NCBI GenBank assembly: GCA_034723595.1
Contig: JAYEPB010000126.1
Coordinates: 1-28,451, forward strand
DNA from: JAGLGH01 sp034723595
GTDB taxonomy: Archaea > Nanobdellota > Nanobdellia > Woesearchaeales > JAGLGH01
Reading direction: 5' to 3'
Length of the DNA stretch: 28,451 nucleotides
Positions 15,893 to 24,025 of this stretch are shown here, one piece after another; the stretch's first letter is position 1, and every line of letters begins with the position of its first letter. The notes below the pieces were generated by a model. The model was not told the origin of the DNA. It ran no database searches and saw only the letters and a list, made by a program, of their open reading frames with translations. Made by a program: the position numbers and the translations under genes.

Positions 15893-16705
15893 ATGAAGAC
15901 ATTATTCATAGAAGCAAGGGCTAAAGGTCTTAAGATACCTAAAGAGATTATATTCAAACTCCCAGACAGGATAGCATTAGCTGCAACAGTACAGTTTGCA
16001 GGAGATATTGAAGATATAAAAGAAATGATTGAAAAGACAGGCAGACAAGTGATTCTCTATCAGGGTGCAAGGTCAAGATATCCTGGGCAGATACTCGGGT
16101 GCGATGTAGAAAAGATTGAAGAAGACATAGATGCGTTCTTATATATAGGAGATGGCATTTTCCACCCAAAGATGCTGGTAATAAAGAATAATAAGCCAGT
16201 TTTTGCATATGATCCTTTTAGTGAGAAATTTGATAGGTTGGATACTAGCGATATTAATCAGATGATGAAAAGAAAAAAGGGAGCATATCTTAAATTCATG
16301 TCATTTGATCACATTGGGATTCTCATATCAGTAAAGACAGGACAATATACTCCAGATGCAAGAGCAAAGCTTGAAGAAAAATATCCAGATAAGAAGTTCT
16401 ATTCATTTGTCGCAGATACAATAGATTTCAGCCAGCTTGAAAACTTTCCATTTATAGAATGCTGGGTAAATACAGCATGCCTCAGGATAGGGTATGACGA
16501 CAGCCATGCGCTTCAGAAAAGCATTATTAATATTGGGGATGTTCTACCTGAGAAAGAAGAAGCAAAAGAAGAAAGCGAAGTGGCAAAAACAAGGGAAGAA
16601 AGTGAAGTGGCAGAATTAAAAGAAGAGAGCGGAATGGTAGAATATGAAATAGATGAAGAAAATCTTTCTGGGGATGAGAGAATGGCGGAATTTGAAAAGT
16701 ATTGA
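15893..16705 (+). CDS. Dph2-like protein lacking the first domain
   Basis: This 270-residue protein matches the second and third domains of archaeal Dph2, the radical-SAM enzyme that starts diphthamide synthesis on elongation factor 2. Diagnostic pieces are ILGCD (Cys70), LYIGDGIFHP, FAYDPFSEK, SVKTGQ and NTACLRIGYDD (Cys196). The 126-residue gap between the two cysteines fits the family. In full-length Dph2 three cysteines, one per domain, hold a [4Fe-4S] cluster. Here the whole first domain with its cysteine is absent, and the 185 nt upstream are non-coding. The C-terminus adds about 50 acidic, repetitive residues (ESEVAKTREESEVAELKEE). Start: the ATG at 15893 fits the leaderless promoter better than a TTG at 15884. 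It may be a degenerate or repurposed Dph2, or may work with a separate partner. Confidence 0.8.
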   Translation: MKTLFIEARAKGLKIPKEIIFKLPDRIALAATVQFAGDIEDIKEMIEKTGRQVILYQGARSRYPGQILGCDVEKIEEDIDAFLYIGDGIFHPKMLVIKNNKPVFAYDPFSEKFDRLDTSDINQMMKRKKGAYLKFMSFDHIGILISVKTGQYTPDARAKLEEKYPDKKFYSFVADTIDFSQLENFPFIECWVNTACLRIGYDDSHALQKSIINIGDVLPEKEEAKEESEVAKTREESEVAELKEESGMVEYEIDEENLSGDERMAEFEKY

Positions 16706-16752
16706 ATATTACAACAATCATGATTTAGGTGGAGTTCTGGAATGATATTATT

Positions 16753-18213
16753 CTATTTTATTTTTCTTACAACCCCTTTATCTGCATCAACTTCAACCAA
16801 ATCACCATCTTTTAAGAAATCTGTAGCCCATCTGGTCATCATTACACATGGCTTTTTAAATTCTCTGGCAACAATTGCAGCATGAGATGTTATTCCACCT
16901 TCATTTGTAACAATAGCGCCTGCTTTTAAGATTGCCGGAAGCATATTTGGTTTTGTCTGCCAGGCAACTAATATATCTCCTTCTTTCATATTAGCCATTT
17001 GTTTTCCAAGAGATTCGCTTTCATCAATCAATTTAACTTTTCCAACTACTTTGCCTGGATAAGCAGTATTTCCTTTGAGATAATCTAAATTTGGCGGAAG
17101 CAATCTTACATTATTTTCTTCTAAGAATTGTTTTGCTTCTTTTTCAAATAAAACACTATGATTATAATTCTTATCAATGTGAATAACAAACAGATTTATC
17201 TTATTATCTGGGATTCTTCTGTGATGTTTTTCTAAAGCTTTTTTTGTATTTATTTTTATAAATTCATGCAGGCGCATGTTTTCTATAACTGTTTCAGAAA
17301 CTCCTAGTTCTTTGGCTTTTTTCTTAGCTAAATTAGACATCTGCAAGAACCAAACCATCCAAATCAAATGACTTTCCAGACGATAATAAGCAAATACTCT
17401 CAGCGCTTTACAGAATCTTAGTATCTGCTCAGAGAGATTATAATTACTAATAACTTCTCTTTTTCTTTCTTTTAAATCTTTAATTCCTTGCACAATTGAA
17501 TCATACTCTTTTTTGAAGTAATTTATCTCTTTATTTTTTAATTCTTCAGTAACTTTGTTTTTTAGCCATTTTTCATCAATATTTTGATTATGATCAGCTG
17601 CTTCACTCATGAAACAGGATTTGAATTTTTTAAAATGATTTTCAATCCTTTCTTCACTAATCCATCCATAATTAAATCCAATCAATATCCTAAGAAAATC
17701 CAGTCTTTCCTTTGTTGGAGTTGATAATTCTTCTGGTTGTGTTAATAAACTTAAAATCTCTGGAGGTGACTTCTGCGTTTTTAGTTCATAAAGATAATTT
17801 AAAATTTCTCGCTCAATCTTCTCTACGCAATGAGGTTGAGTAATAAGCATAAAACCAGCAGCTTCTTCCATCATTTTGATTATTGTTTTAGGATTATTAA
17901 GATTGTTATTATCTATTTCCTGTTGATGCAATTTATTTATTTCTAAAAATTTTGCAATAAAACTAGGAAGAAAATTATCTTCTGCTTTAATAATTCTCAA
18001 CATATGATTGCTGATTCTATCAATATTCTCCTTATGCCACATAGTGTGATTAACATGGCTTCCGTCCTCTTTTTCTTCAGATACAAAAGCAAGAAGATTC
18101 TCAGAAATACCTGTAAGTTCTTTTTGAATCTTGTAAATATTCTCTGAAAAAAGCAATTCAGCAATAAGTGGGGCAAAATATTTACTTGCCCCTGCTTCCC
18201 GAATCCAACTCAT
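16753..18213 (-). CDS. Stand-alone swivelling phosphohistidine domain protein
   Basis: This is a 486-residue soluble protein. Residues 1 to about 370 are helical and charged with no named domain. Residues about 380-486 are a PEP-utilising enzyme mobile domain: NTAYPGKVVGKV, then a TKPNMLPAILKAGAIVTNEGG region, GGITSHAAIVARE with the phosphorylatable His444, and VDADKGVV. The swivel domain normally shuttles phosphate between an ATP-grasp site and a substrate site in one polypeptide. Here no ATP-grasp domain is present. The last part of the helical region resembles the corresponding part of the enzyme encoded at 20339-22762, which also ends in this domain. Its ATG overlaps the stop of the histidine phosphatase gene (ATGA), so the two are translated together. 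It probably receives phosphate from another protein; substrate unknown. Confidence 0.85.
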   Translation of the reverse strand: MSWIREAGASKYFAPLIAELLFSENIYKIQKELTGISENLLAFVSEEKEDGSHVNHTMWHKENIDRISNHMLRIIKAEDNFLPSFIAKFLEINKLHQQEIDNNNLNNPKTIIKMMEEAAGFMLITQPHCVEKIEREILNYLYELKTQKSPPEILSLLTQPEELSTPTKERLDFLRILIGFNYGWISEERIENHFKKFKSCFMSEAADHNQNIDEKWLKNKVTEELKNKEINYFKKEYDSIVQGIKDLKERKREVISNYNLSEQILRFCKALRVFAYYRLESHLIWMVWFLQMSNLAKKKAKELGVSETVIENMRLHEFIKINTKKALEKHHRRIPDNKINLFVIHIDKNYNHSVLFEKEAKQFLEENNVRLLPPNLDYLKGNTAYPGKVVGKVKLIDESESLGKQMANMKEGDILVAWQTKPNMLPAILKAGAIVTNEGGITSHAAIVAREFKKPCVMMTRWATDFLKDGDLVEVDADKGVVRKIK

Positions 18214-19145
18214 AGATTATATCCTCTGAAACCAGATATGCTGCTAACCTTTGATTCTGTCTCTTTTTCTAGTTTTGTTTCTGAAGCATTTTCCCAGCCT
18301 ATCTTGGCATATTCTGTAAAATCCCATTGTTTATCACCAACTTTCTCTGTAATAAAATCATGCAGAATCTCATAAAACATATCACGCACTGGTGTTCCTC
18401 TGCTTTTTGAATTGCAGGTTATTCTATCAAACATTGCATAGGCGATAATTGGTTCAATAATAGCGCTATGGCTTATAACTGCTGTATTAGATAGGTTTTT
18501 GTCATCATTGCCTTTTCTTAAGGCGCTTGTGTAAACTAATGAATACAAACTTGAAAATCCCCTTTCTCCGATTTCATAAGCAGGCATTGATGCACCAAAA
18601 GTATCTTCAGAAATTGGCTTTTTGCCTTTTAAATTAGGATCAGACATAAAAAACATCTTCAGGCGCTCCCACTCATTTACTCCATCTTCTGCTTTACTTA
18701 TAGCCCATTTTGCGATTTTATCATCAAAAATAGATTTTAAAAACCAGGATGCAGAGCCATCTGAATAAGAATCGATTGTAGAATTATTAAAATAAGGATT
18801 ATCTCCAGCATCATCCTCAGATAATAATATTATATCACTGAAACTATAATCTTTATGTAGTTTGACTGTATTATCATGAGTTTCTTCATACATCCTTTTT
18901 AATAATTTACCTGTTGAATCACTTCTGAATCTTCCGCTTGTATCAATCTCAGTCAAGGGATTATCATTTATATCACTTAAGATTCCTCTTTCTAAAGCAT
19001 TCATGGTCTTATCTATTTGAATCCCGTTAATGTCACCTGTTTTCATATCAGCCTTTACGCTGTCTGCCCCTTCAAGCAGTTTATAGCCATGCCTCATTAG
19101 ATATGTGATTGTTTCCAGTGATTCTGTTTTAGGTTCTGTTCCCAT
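18210..19145 (-). CDS. Histidine phosphatase superfamily protein
   Basis: This 311-residue soluble protein has YLMRHG near its N-terminus (Arg18, His19, Gly20), the RHG signature of the histidine phosphatase superfamily in which the His is phosphorylated during catalysis. AVISHSAIIEPI (His226) fits the second conserved histidine near the end of the fold. Arginines near 72-84 may supply the third phosphate-binding position. Members include phosphoglycerate mutases, phytases and the phosphohistidine phosphatase SixA. A strong GGGAGG Shine-Dalgarno precedes the ATG. It overlaps the downstream swivel-domain gene by 4 nt and is divergent from a regulator gene. The family call rests on these motifs; substrate is unknown, but a phosphohistidine substrate fits the neighbours. 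Confidence 0.75.
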   Translation of the reverse strand: MGTEPKTESLETITYLMRHGYKLLEGADSVKADMKTGDINGIQIDKTMNALERGILSDINDNPLTEIDTSGRFRSDSTGKLLKRMYEETHDNTVKLHKDYSFSDIILLSEDDAGDNPYFNNSTIDSYSDGSASWFLKSIFDDKIAKWAISKAEDGVNEWERLKMFFMSDPNLKGKKPISEDTFGASMPAYEIGERGFSSLYSLVYTSALRKGNDDKNLSNTAVISHSAIIEPIIAYAMFDRITCNSKSRGTPVRDMFYEILHDFITEKVGDKQWDFTEYAKIGWENASETKLEKETESKVSSISGFRGYNL

Positions 19146-19152
19146 TTTTGTA

Positions 19153-19163
19153 TTCCTCCCTTT
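19153..19163 (-). promoter_or_regulatory. Strong ribosome binding site of the histidine phosphatase
   Basis: The minus strand reads AAAGGGAGGAA, with GGGAGG about 9 nt before the ATG at 19145. It is among the strongest Shine-Dalgarno sequences in the window. Confidence 0.7.
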
Positions 19164-19182
19164 CTTGTTTGATTTTGTTTGG

Positions 19183-19193
19183 TTATATATTAA
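19183..19193 (-). promoter_or_regulatory. TATA box of the phosphatase/swivel unit
   Basis: The minus strand reads TTAATATATAA, about 43 nt before the ATG at 19145, giving a short leader that can still carry the Shine-Dalgarno. Confidence 0.45.
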
Positions 19194-19235
19194 GATGGAT
19201 TTGGGAGGAATTATTTAATATTTGACTCTGTTTTT

Positions 19236-19281
19236 ATTAACAAACCCAAACATATTTAAATGAATTGTTGTTTTTGTTAAT
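19236..19281. promoter_or_regulatory. Palindromic candidate operator over the regulator promoter
   Basis: ATTAACAAA at 19236-19244 and its exact reverse complement TTTGTTAAT at 19273-19281 are separated by 28 bp. The centre falls on the TATA box ATATTTAAA (19252-19260), which is centred 27 nt before the ATG at 19283. A dimeric regulator bound here would block TBP, so autoregulation is plausible. The gene has no Shine-Dalgarno and looks leaderless. Confidence 0.45.
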
Positions 19282-19282
19282 C

Positions 19283-20296
19283 ATGAAGGGACAAATCTTA
19301 ATGCAGAGGAGGGAAGAGAGGGTTGATCTTGATAAAAAGAACCAGGTAATTCTCCAGATGCTGATAAATAATTCCAGAAGTTCTATTTCTAAAATCTCTA
19401 AAATAGTGAAAATATCTAAGCCAGCTGTTTTGCAAAGAATAAGACAAATGGAAGGAAATAAAATAATTCTGCAATACATTGCTTATTATAATCTGATCAG
19501 GGCTGGTTACAAATTCCATACTATCTTATTAGAGATAGGGAAAGAAAATGAATTGATTTATGCAGAAAAACTAAGCTGCTGTAAATTTACCTGCGCTGTT
19601 ATTCAACTTGCACATAAATTTAATATTTTATGGATGGTTTTTAGCAAAAATCAAGAGCATCTAAATGAAATTATTAGTGAAGTTAACAGAACAATGAAAG
19701 TTAAAGACCTAAAAGTTCTTCCAATTGTCGATTATTATTTTGATAATTATGAGCTATTTGCTGGGAACAAAAAGAAAATTACTAAAACACACAATAAGAA
19801 AATAATAAAACTAGATAAAATAGATGCTAAGATTCTAAATGTTCTCAAGAATAACTCCCGCGAATCATTGGTTGGTATTGCTAATCAATGCAAAATTACA
19901 GCAGAAGCAATAAAGAAAAGGATAAACAAATTGGAAGAAAATGGAGTAATTCTGAGTTTTTTCACTAATTTTAATATATTTAAACTTGGTTTTCAGCCTT
20001 ATGTTATTTTGATTAAGACAAATCGGCAAAAACAGAAAGAGATAATAAACTTTATCAGACAGCATAAAAATACAAATGGCCAATATCTTATTGACGATGA
20101 ATTTGATTTAATGTGCGTTATAGTGGTTAAAGATATTTCTGAATTAAGGGGATTTATTAATCAGGCGCATTCTTTATTTAGGGATAATATTATTGATTAT
20201 GAGATATATTTGATGATTGACCAAATTTTCAATGACTTCTTTCCCTTGGGGATTTATGAGGATATACAGAAGATTTCCAAAAAAGATCTTTTGTAA
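19283..20296 (+). CDS. Double Lrp/AsnC-type transcription regulator
   Basis: This 337-residue protein is an internal duplication of an Lrp/AsnC-like unit. The first half opens with LDKKNQVILQMLINNSRSS and the helix-turn-helix SKISKIVKISKPAVLQRIRQ (about 16-70), followed by an alpha/beta region. The second begins near residue 176 with LDKIDAKILNVLKNNSRESL and a second helix-turn-helix ending KKRINKLEENGVI, followed by another alpha/beta region. Each half thus pairs a DNA-binding domain with a ligand or oligomerisation-like domain. The start at 19283 is preferred over the TTG at 19265 because of the TATA spacing. It is divergent from the phosphatase/swivel genes and 42 nt upstream of the ATP-grasp/phosphohistidine enzyme, so it likely controls both. 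Its ligand is unknown. Confidence 0.85.
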   Translation: MKGQILMQRREERVDLDKKNQVILQMLINNSRSSISKISKIVKISKPAVLQRIRQMEGNKIILQYIAYYNLIRAGYKFHTILLEIGKENELIYAEKLSCCKFTCAVIQLAHKFNILWMVFSKNQEHLNEIISEVNRTMKVKDLKVLPIVDYYFDNYELFAGNKKKITKTHNKKIIKLDKIDAKILNVLKNNSRESLVGIANQCKITAEAIKKRINKLEENGVILSFFTNFNIFKLGFQPYVILIKTNRQKQKEIINFIRQHKNTNGQYLIDDEFDLMCVIVVKDISELRGFINQAHSLFRDNIIDYEIYLMIDQIFNDFFPLGIYEDIQKISKKDLL

Positions 20297-20304
20297 AACG
20301 AAAC

Positions 20305-20313
20305 TTATTTTAA
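20305..20313 (+). promoter_or_regulatory. Possible TATA box of the phosphotransferase-like gene
   Basis: TTATTTTAA lies about 29 nt before the ATG at 20339. Together with the lack of a Shine-Dalgarno before either candidate ATG (20318 or 20339), it suggests a leaderless transcript starting at 20339. Read-through from the regulator gene is the alternative. Confidence 0.35.
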
Positions 20314-20338
20314 TTATATGGTATTCTTAGTGGATAAT

Positions 20339-22762
20339 ATGGGATTTATAAAAGCATTATCATCTTTGGATAAGGATGATGTATCCCTAGCTGGGGGTAA
20401 AGGTGCATCGCTTGGTGAGATGATTAAAGCAGGCGTTCCTGTGCCTAAAGGTTTTGTTGTCCTTTCTACTGCATTTGATTATTTTCTTGAAAAGACTGAA
20501 CTCAAGGTAGAGATAGATTCTATACTGCATTCAGTTGATATCAATAAGATTCACACTGTTGAAAACGCATCAGAGAAGATTAATAATCTTATTCTTGATT
20601 CAGAAACACCTGAGGAGATAAATGATGAAATCAGGCAGTCATTCAAAGAACTGGATGCGCCTTTTGTTGCTGTTCGGTCAAGCGCAACTTCTGAAGACAG
20701 CGCTGCTGCTGCATGGGCAGGTCAGCTTGAGAGTTATCTTAATACAACTGAAAAGAGTCTTTTGGAAAATGTAAAAAGATGTTGGGCATCTTTGTTTACG
20801 CCAAGGGCAATATTCTACCGATTTCATAAGGATCTGCATAAGGATCATATCTCTGTTGCAGTGATTGTGCAAGAGATGATAGAAAGTGAAGTTGCAGGAA
20901 TAGCTTTCTCAGTTCATCCTGTCACGCAGGACAGGAATCAGCTGATCATAGAAGCTGGGCTTGGGCTTGGTGAAGCTATTGTTTCAGGTCAGATAACGCC
21001 AGACAGCTATGTTGTTGAAAAAGAAGGCTGGCTGATATTGGATAAGAAAATCAATATACAGAGCAAAGCCATGATTAGATCTGCCTCTGGTGACAATGAA
21101 TGGAAAAAGCTTCCAGAAAAAGAAGCCAAGAAGCAGGTATTATCTGATAAAGAGATAATAGAACTTTCAAAGCTGATTGTAAGGATTGAAAATCATTTTA
21201 CTTTCCCTGTTGATGTTGAATTTGCCAGAGATGAAGGAAGATTTTATATTGTGCAAAGCAGGCCGATTACTACACTAGAAAAGATCCCATCTATTAACCA
21301 TAACCCAATAAAGATTCTGGAGAGAAATTTGGCTCCAGACAAAATAATCAACTGGTATCATGATGTGCCAAATCAGAGAATTCCTATTTATGTTGGATAT
21401 GCTCTTATTGAATCTTTAAAAGAACATAATGTATATTATAAAAGGAAGGTCAGGGATTTGATTGGTTCTGTTAAAGGTGTTTATTCATATAGAGCATGTT
21501 ATTCAGAAGATGATATAAGAGAGGGGGCTCAGGCTTTGTTGAATGCTTGTTTAGAGGATTATTTTTTCTTGGAGAAAACCAAGCAAATAATAATGCAGCG
21601 AGGTGATAAATTATTGCATTCTACAAGAGAATTTGAAATATATAAAGATGCCAGCCTGAAAAGATTAACTAATTTGTACAGGGAGGTCTATAATCATTAT
21701 ATAAAATATATAGCATTTATCACTATTCCTGAAATCTCTATTGATTTTGTTGAAAAAGCATTAGATAAAGAAATTAAAAAACATTTTAGGTCACAATATA
21801 ATAAAGTTATTAATCTTCTTTCAACATCCCAAGAATCATTCTTGAAAAGAGAACAAAAAGAACTGCTTAAGATTTCCAGGGAGAAAAATTTTAATGATTT
21901 ATTAGAAGTTCATGTTAAGAAATACTTCTGGCTGGAAAATAATTATGTTGATACAAAATATCTTAATAAAGAATATTTTATCAATAGGTTAAAAGAATTA
22001 AAAATAGAAACAGAAGAAGAGATAAAAACTGAAAAGGAAATAAAAAAAGAAGAAAATATTAACGAAAAGACAGAATTTTTAGATTCATTAAAAGAGGATA
22101 AATATAAGAAGCTAAAAATATTGGCTGATATAATTGAATTCCTTGCATTTGTTCAGGATACAAGAAAGAAGATATTTATGGAAGTAAGTTATCATATTAA
22201 TAACCTATTAAAGGAAATAGGCAGCAGGAAAGGATTTAATTCTGAAAAGATGTTTTTATTAAAACCAGAAGAGATATTCAATATAGATAAAGAGATAATT
22301 TCAGAACAAGAGCTCAATAAGAGAAAAGAGCATGTGCTGTTCTATCATCATCAAGGCAATAATAATATTTATGAAGGAAAAGAAGCAAATAAAATAGAGA
22401 CGGAAATCGTGTCAATAGACATCTCTAAAGAAAAATACACTTTCTATGGAAGAACAGCATATACAGGAAAAGTAACAGGTATTGTGAATGTTCTTAAAAC
22501 TATAAAAGAATTGAGTCAGCTAAAAGACAATGAGATATTGGTTACATCCAATACAACTCCTGACTTTGTCCCTTTCCTGAATAAAGCAAAAGCAATAATA
22601 ACAGAAAAAGGGGGGATCACAAGCCATGCTGTGATTATCAGCAGGGAAATGAGAATTCCCTGTATTGTAGGAGTTAAATATATTACATCCTTATTACAAA
22701 CAGGTGATTATGTAGAAGTTGATGCAGATAAAGGGATTGTGAAGATCATAAAAAAAGCTTAA
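20339..22762 (+). CDS. ATP-grasp/phosphohistidine enzyme, rifampicin-phosphotransferase-like layout
   Basis: This 807-residue cytoplasmic enzyme has a full PEP synthase-type ATP-grasp domain at about 1-315: GGKGASLGEM, AVRSSATSEDS, AGIAFSVHPV, GLGLGEAIVSGQITPD, FPVDVEFA and QSRPITT. A helical central region follows (about 320-700), including a Lys/Glu-rich insert near 560-585. It ends with a swivel domain (about 703-807) bearing GGITSHAVIISRE, with phospho-acceptor His763. PEP synthase places the swivel domain in the middle and ends in a PEP/pyruvate TIM barrel; that barrel is absent. The order ATP domain, large central domain, His domain is that of rifampicin phosphotransferase, whose central domain binds the acceptor. 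The acceptor here is unknown. MGFIKALSSLDKDDV is the usual start of the family, so 20339 is preferred over 20318. A U32 gene follows after 3 nt. Confidence 0.88.
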   Translation: MGFIKALSSLDKDDVSLAGGKGASLGEMIKAGVPVPKGFVVLSTAFDYFLEKTELKVEIDSILHSVDINKIHTVENASEKINNLILDSETPEEINDEIRQSFKELDAPFVAVRSSATSEDSAAAAWAGQLESYLNTTEKSLLENVKRCWASLFTPRAIFYRFHKDLHKDHISVAVIVQEMIESEVAGIAFSVHPVTQDRNQLIIEAGLGLGEAIVSGQITPDSYVVEKEGWLILDKKINIQSKAMIRSASGDNEWKKLPEKEAKKQVLSDKEIIELSKLIVRIENHFTFPVDVEFARDEGRFYIVQSRPITTLEKIPSINHNPIKILERNLAPDKIINWYHDVPNQRIPIYVGYALIESLKEHNVYYKRKVRDLIGSVKGVYSYRACYSEDDIREGAQALLNACLEDYFFLEKTKQIIMQRGDKLLHSTREFEIYKDASLKRLTNLYREVYNHYIKYIAFITIPEISIDFVEKALDKEIKKHFRSQYNKVINLLSTSQESFLKREQKELLKISREKNFNDLLEVHVKKYFWLENNYVDTKYLNKEYFINRLKELKIETEEEIKTEKEIKKEENINEKTEFLDSLKEDKYKKLKILADIIEFLAFVQDTRKKIFMEVSYHINNLLKEIGSRKGFNSEKMFLLKPEEIFNIDKEIISEQELNKRKEHVLFYHHQGNNNIYEGKEANKIETEIVSIDISKEKYTFYGRTAYTGKVTGIVNVLKTIKELSQLKDNEILVTSNTTPDFVPFLNKAKAIITEKGGITSHAVIISREMRIPCIVGVKYITSLLQTGDYVEVDADKGIVKIIKKA

Positions 22763-22765
22763 AAA

Positions 22766-24025
22766 ATGAAAAAGACAAAGCCAGAAATCATGGCACCTGC
22801 AGGAGACTGGATTAGCTTAAGGGCAGCTATAGATGCTGGTTGTGATTCTGTGTATTTTGGCATAAAAGGCATCAATATGAGGGCTGGAGCAAAGAACTTT
22901 GCAATACCTGAATTAAAAAAGATCACTCAAACTTGTCACAAAAATGATGTGAAAGCATATCTTGCCCTGAACACGGTTGTATATGAAAAAGAAATCAAAA
23001 ACATAGCAAAAATACTGGCCAAAGCAAAAGCTGCAGGAATTGATGCTGTAATCTGCTGGGACATGGCAGTAATTAGAGAAGCAAACAAACAGAAGATTCC
23101 TGTATTCATCTCAACACAGATGTCTGTCTCAAACTCACAATCAATAATATTTTTCTATGAGACTCTTGGAATCAAAAGGTTTGTCCTTGCAAGAGAATGC
23201 TCTATTGAGGACATAAAAAGAATAAGGAAAGAGCTGAAAAAAGCTCTTGGAGTAAAAGCAAAAGAGATAGGGATTGAAGTGTTTGTTCATGGAGCAATGT
23301 GTGTATCTATCAGCGGAAGATGCTTCTTGTCACAGTTTCAGTTCGGGAAGTCAGCTAACAGGGGAGAATGTATCCAGCCTTGCAGAAGAGAATACAAGAT
23401 AACTGACATTGAAGAAAAGCACAGTTTTGTCATTGGCAATAATTACCTTCTCAGCCCAAAAGACCTTTGCGTGCTTCCATTTATAGAAAAGTTGATAGAA
23501 GCAGGAGTTGACAGCCTAAAGATAGAAGGAAGAAACAGAAGCCCAGAATATGTGAGGACTGTGACATCTGCTTATAGGAAAGCAATAGATTTCTATTTTG
23601 AGAATAAGAGCAAAAATGGATTTGAAAAAGAGTTTGATGTATTAAAGAAAAAGCTAGTTGATGAAGTTAAAAGAGTATATCATAGGGGTTTTTCATCAGG
23701 TTTCTTTATGGGCAAACCAATAAATGAATGGACAGACAGCTATGGAAGTAAAGCAACAACAAGAAAAGAATATGTAGGGGTTGTAAAGAACTACTATAAG
23801 AAGCATGGTGTTGCAGAAATAAAGGTTGAGAGCAATGAATTCAATAAAGGAGATGAAATCATGTTCCAGGGTCCTACAACAGGCGTATTTTCGCAAAAGG
23901 CTGATTCTATTGAGATAAACCATAAGCAAGTTAATCAGGCAGTTAAGGGGGAATATGTTGCGGTAAAGACCAAAAAGCTTGTGAGAGTCAATGATAAGAT
24001 TTATAAACAAATTATCTCTTTCTAA
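22766..24025 (+). CDS. U32 peptidase-family protein
   Basis: This 419-residue soluble protein opens with a TIM-barrel-like half (EIMAPAGDW, CDSVYFGIKG) and has the U32 signature EVFVHGAMCVSISGRCFLS at 171-189. Cys179 and Cys186 there, with Cys in GECIQPCRREY shortly after, form the four-cysteine pattern typical of the family. The C-terminal part is a small beta domain. Family members once called collagenases are now known in bacteria to be needed for hydroxylation of tRNA or rRNA bases, probably through an iron-sulfur cluster, so an RNA-modification role is likelier than proteolysis. It starts 3 nt after the phosphotransferase-like gene and overlaps the convergent protease gene by 14 nt at its end. 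Confidence 0.92.
   Translation: MKKTKPEIMAPAGDWISLRAAIDAGCDSVYFGIKGINMRAGAKNFAIPELKKITQTCHKNDVKAYLALNTVVYEKEIKNIAKILAKAKAAGIDAVICWDMAVIREANKQKIPVFISTQMSVSNSQSIIFFYETLGIKRFVLARECSIEDIKRIRKELKKALGVKAKEIGIEVFVHGAMCVSISGRCFLSQFQFGKSANRGECIQPCRREYKITDIEEKHSFVIGNNYLLSPKDLCVLPFIEKLIEAGVDSLKIEGRNRSPEYVRTVTSAYRKAIDFYFENKSKNGFEKEFDVLKKKLVDEVKRVYHRGFSSGFFMGKPINEWTDSYGSKATTRKEYVGVVKNYYKKHGVAEIKVESNEFNKGDEIMFQGPTTGVFSQKADSIEINHKQVNQAVKGEYVAVKTKKLVRVNDKIYKQIISF

Noticed and set aside
20318..22762. Calling this gene PEP synthase (ppsA)
   Set aside because: The C-terminal PEP/pyruvate-binding barrel is absent and the swivel domain is at the very end rather than in the middle.
22766..24025. Naming the U32 protein a collagenase-like protease
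   Set aside because: The family label is historical; characterised bacterial members act in RNA hydroxylation, and nothing here shows a protease active site.
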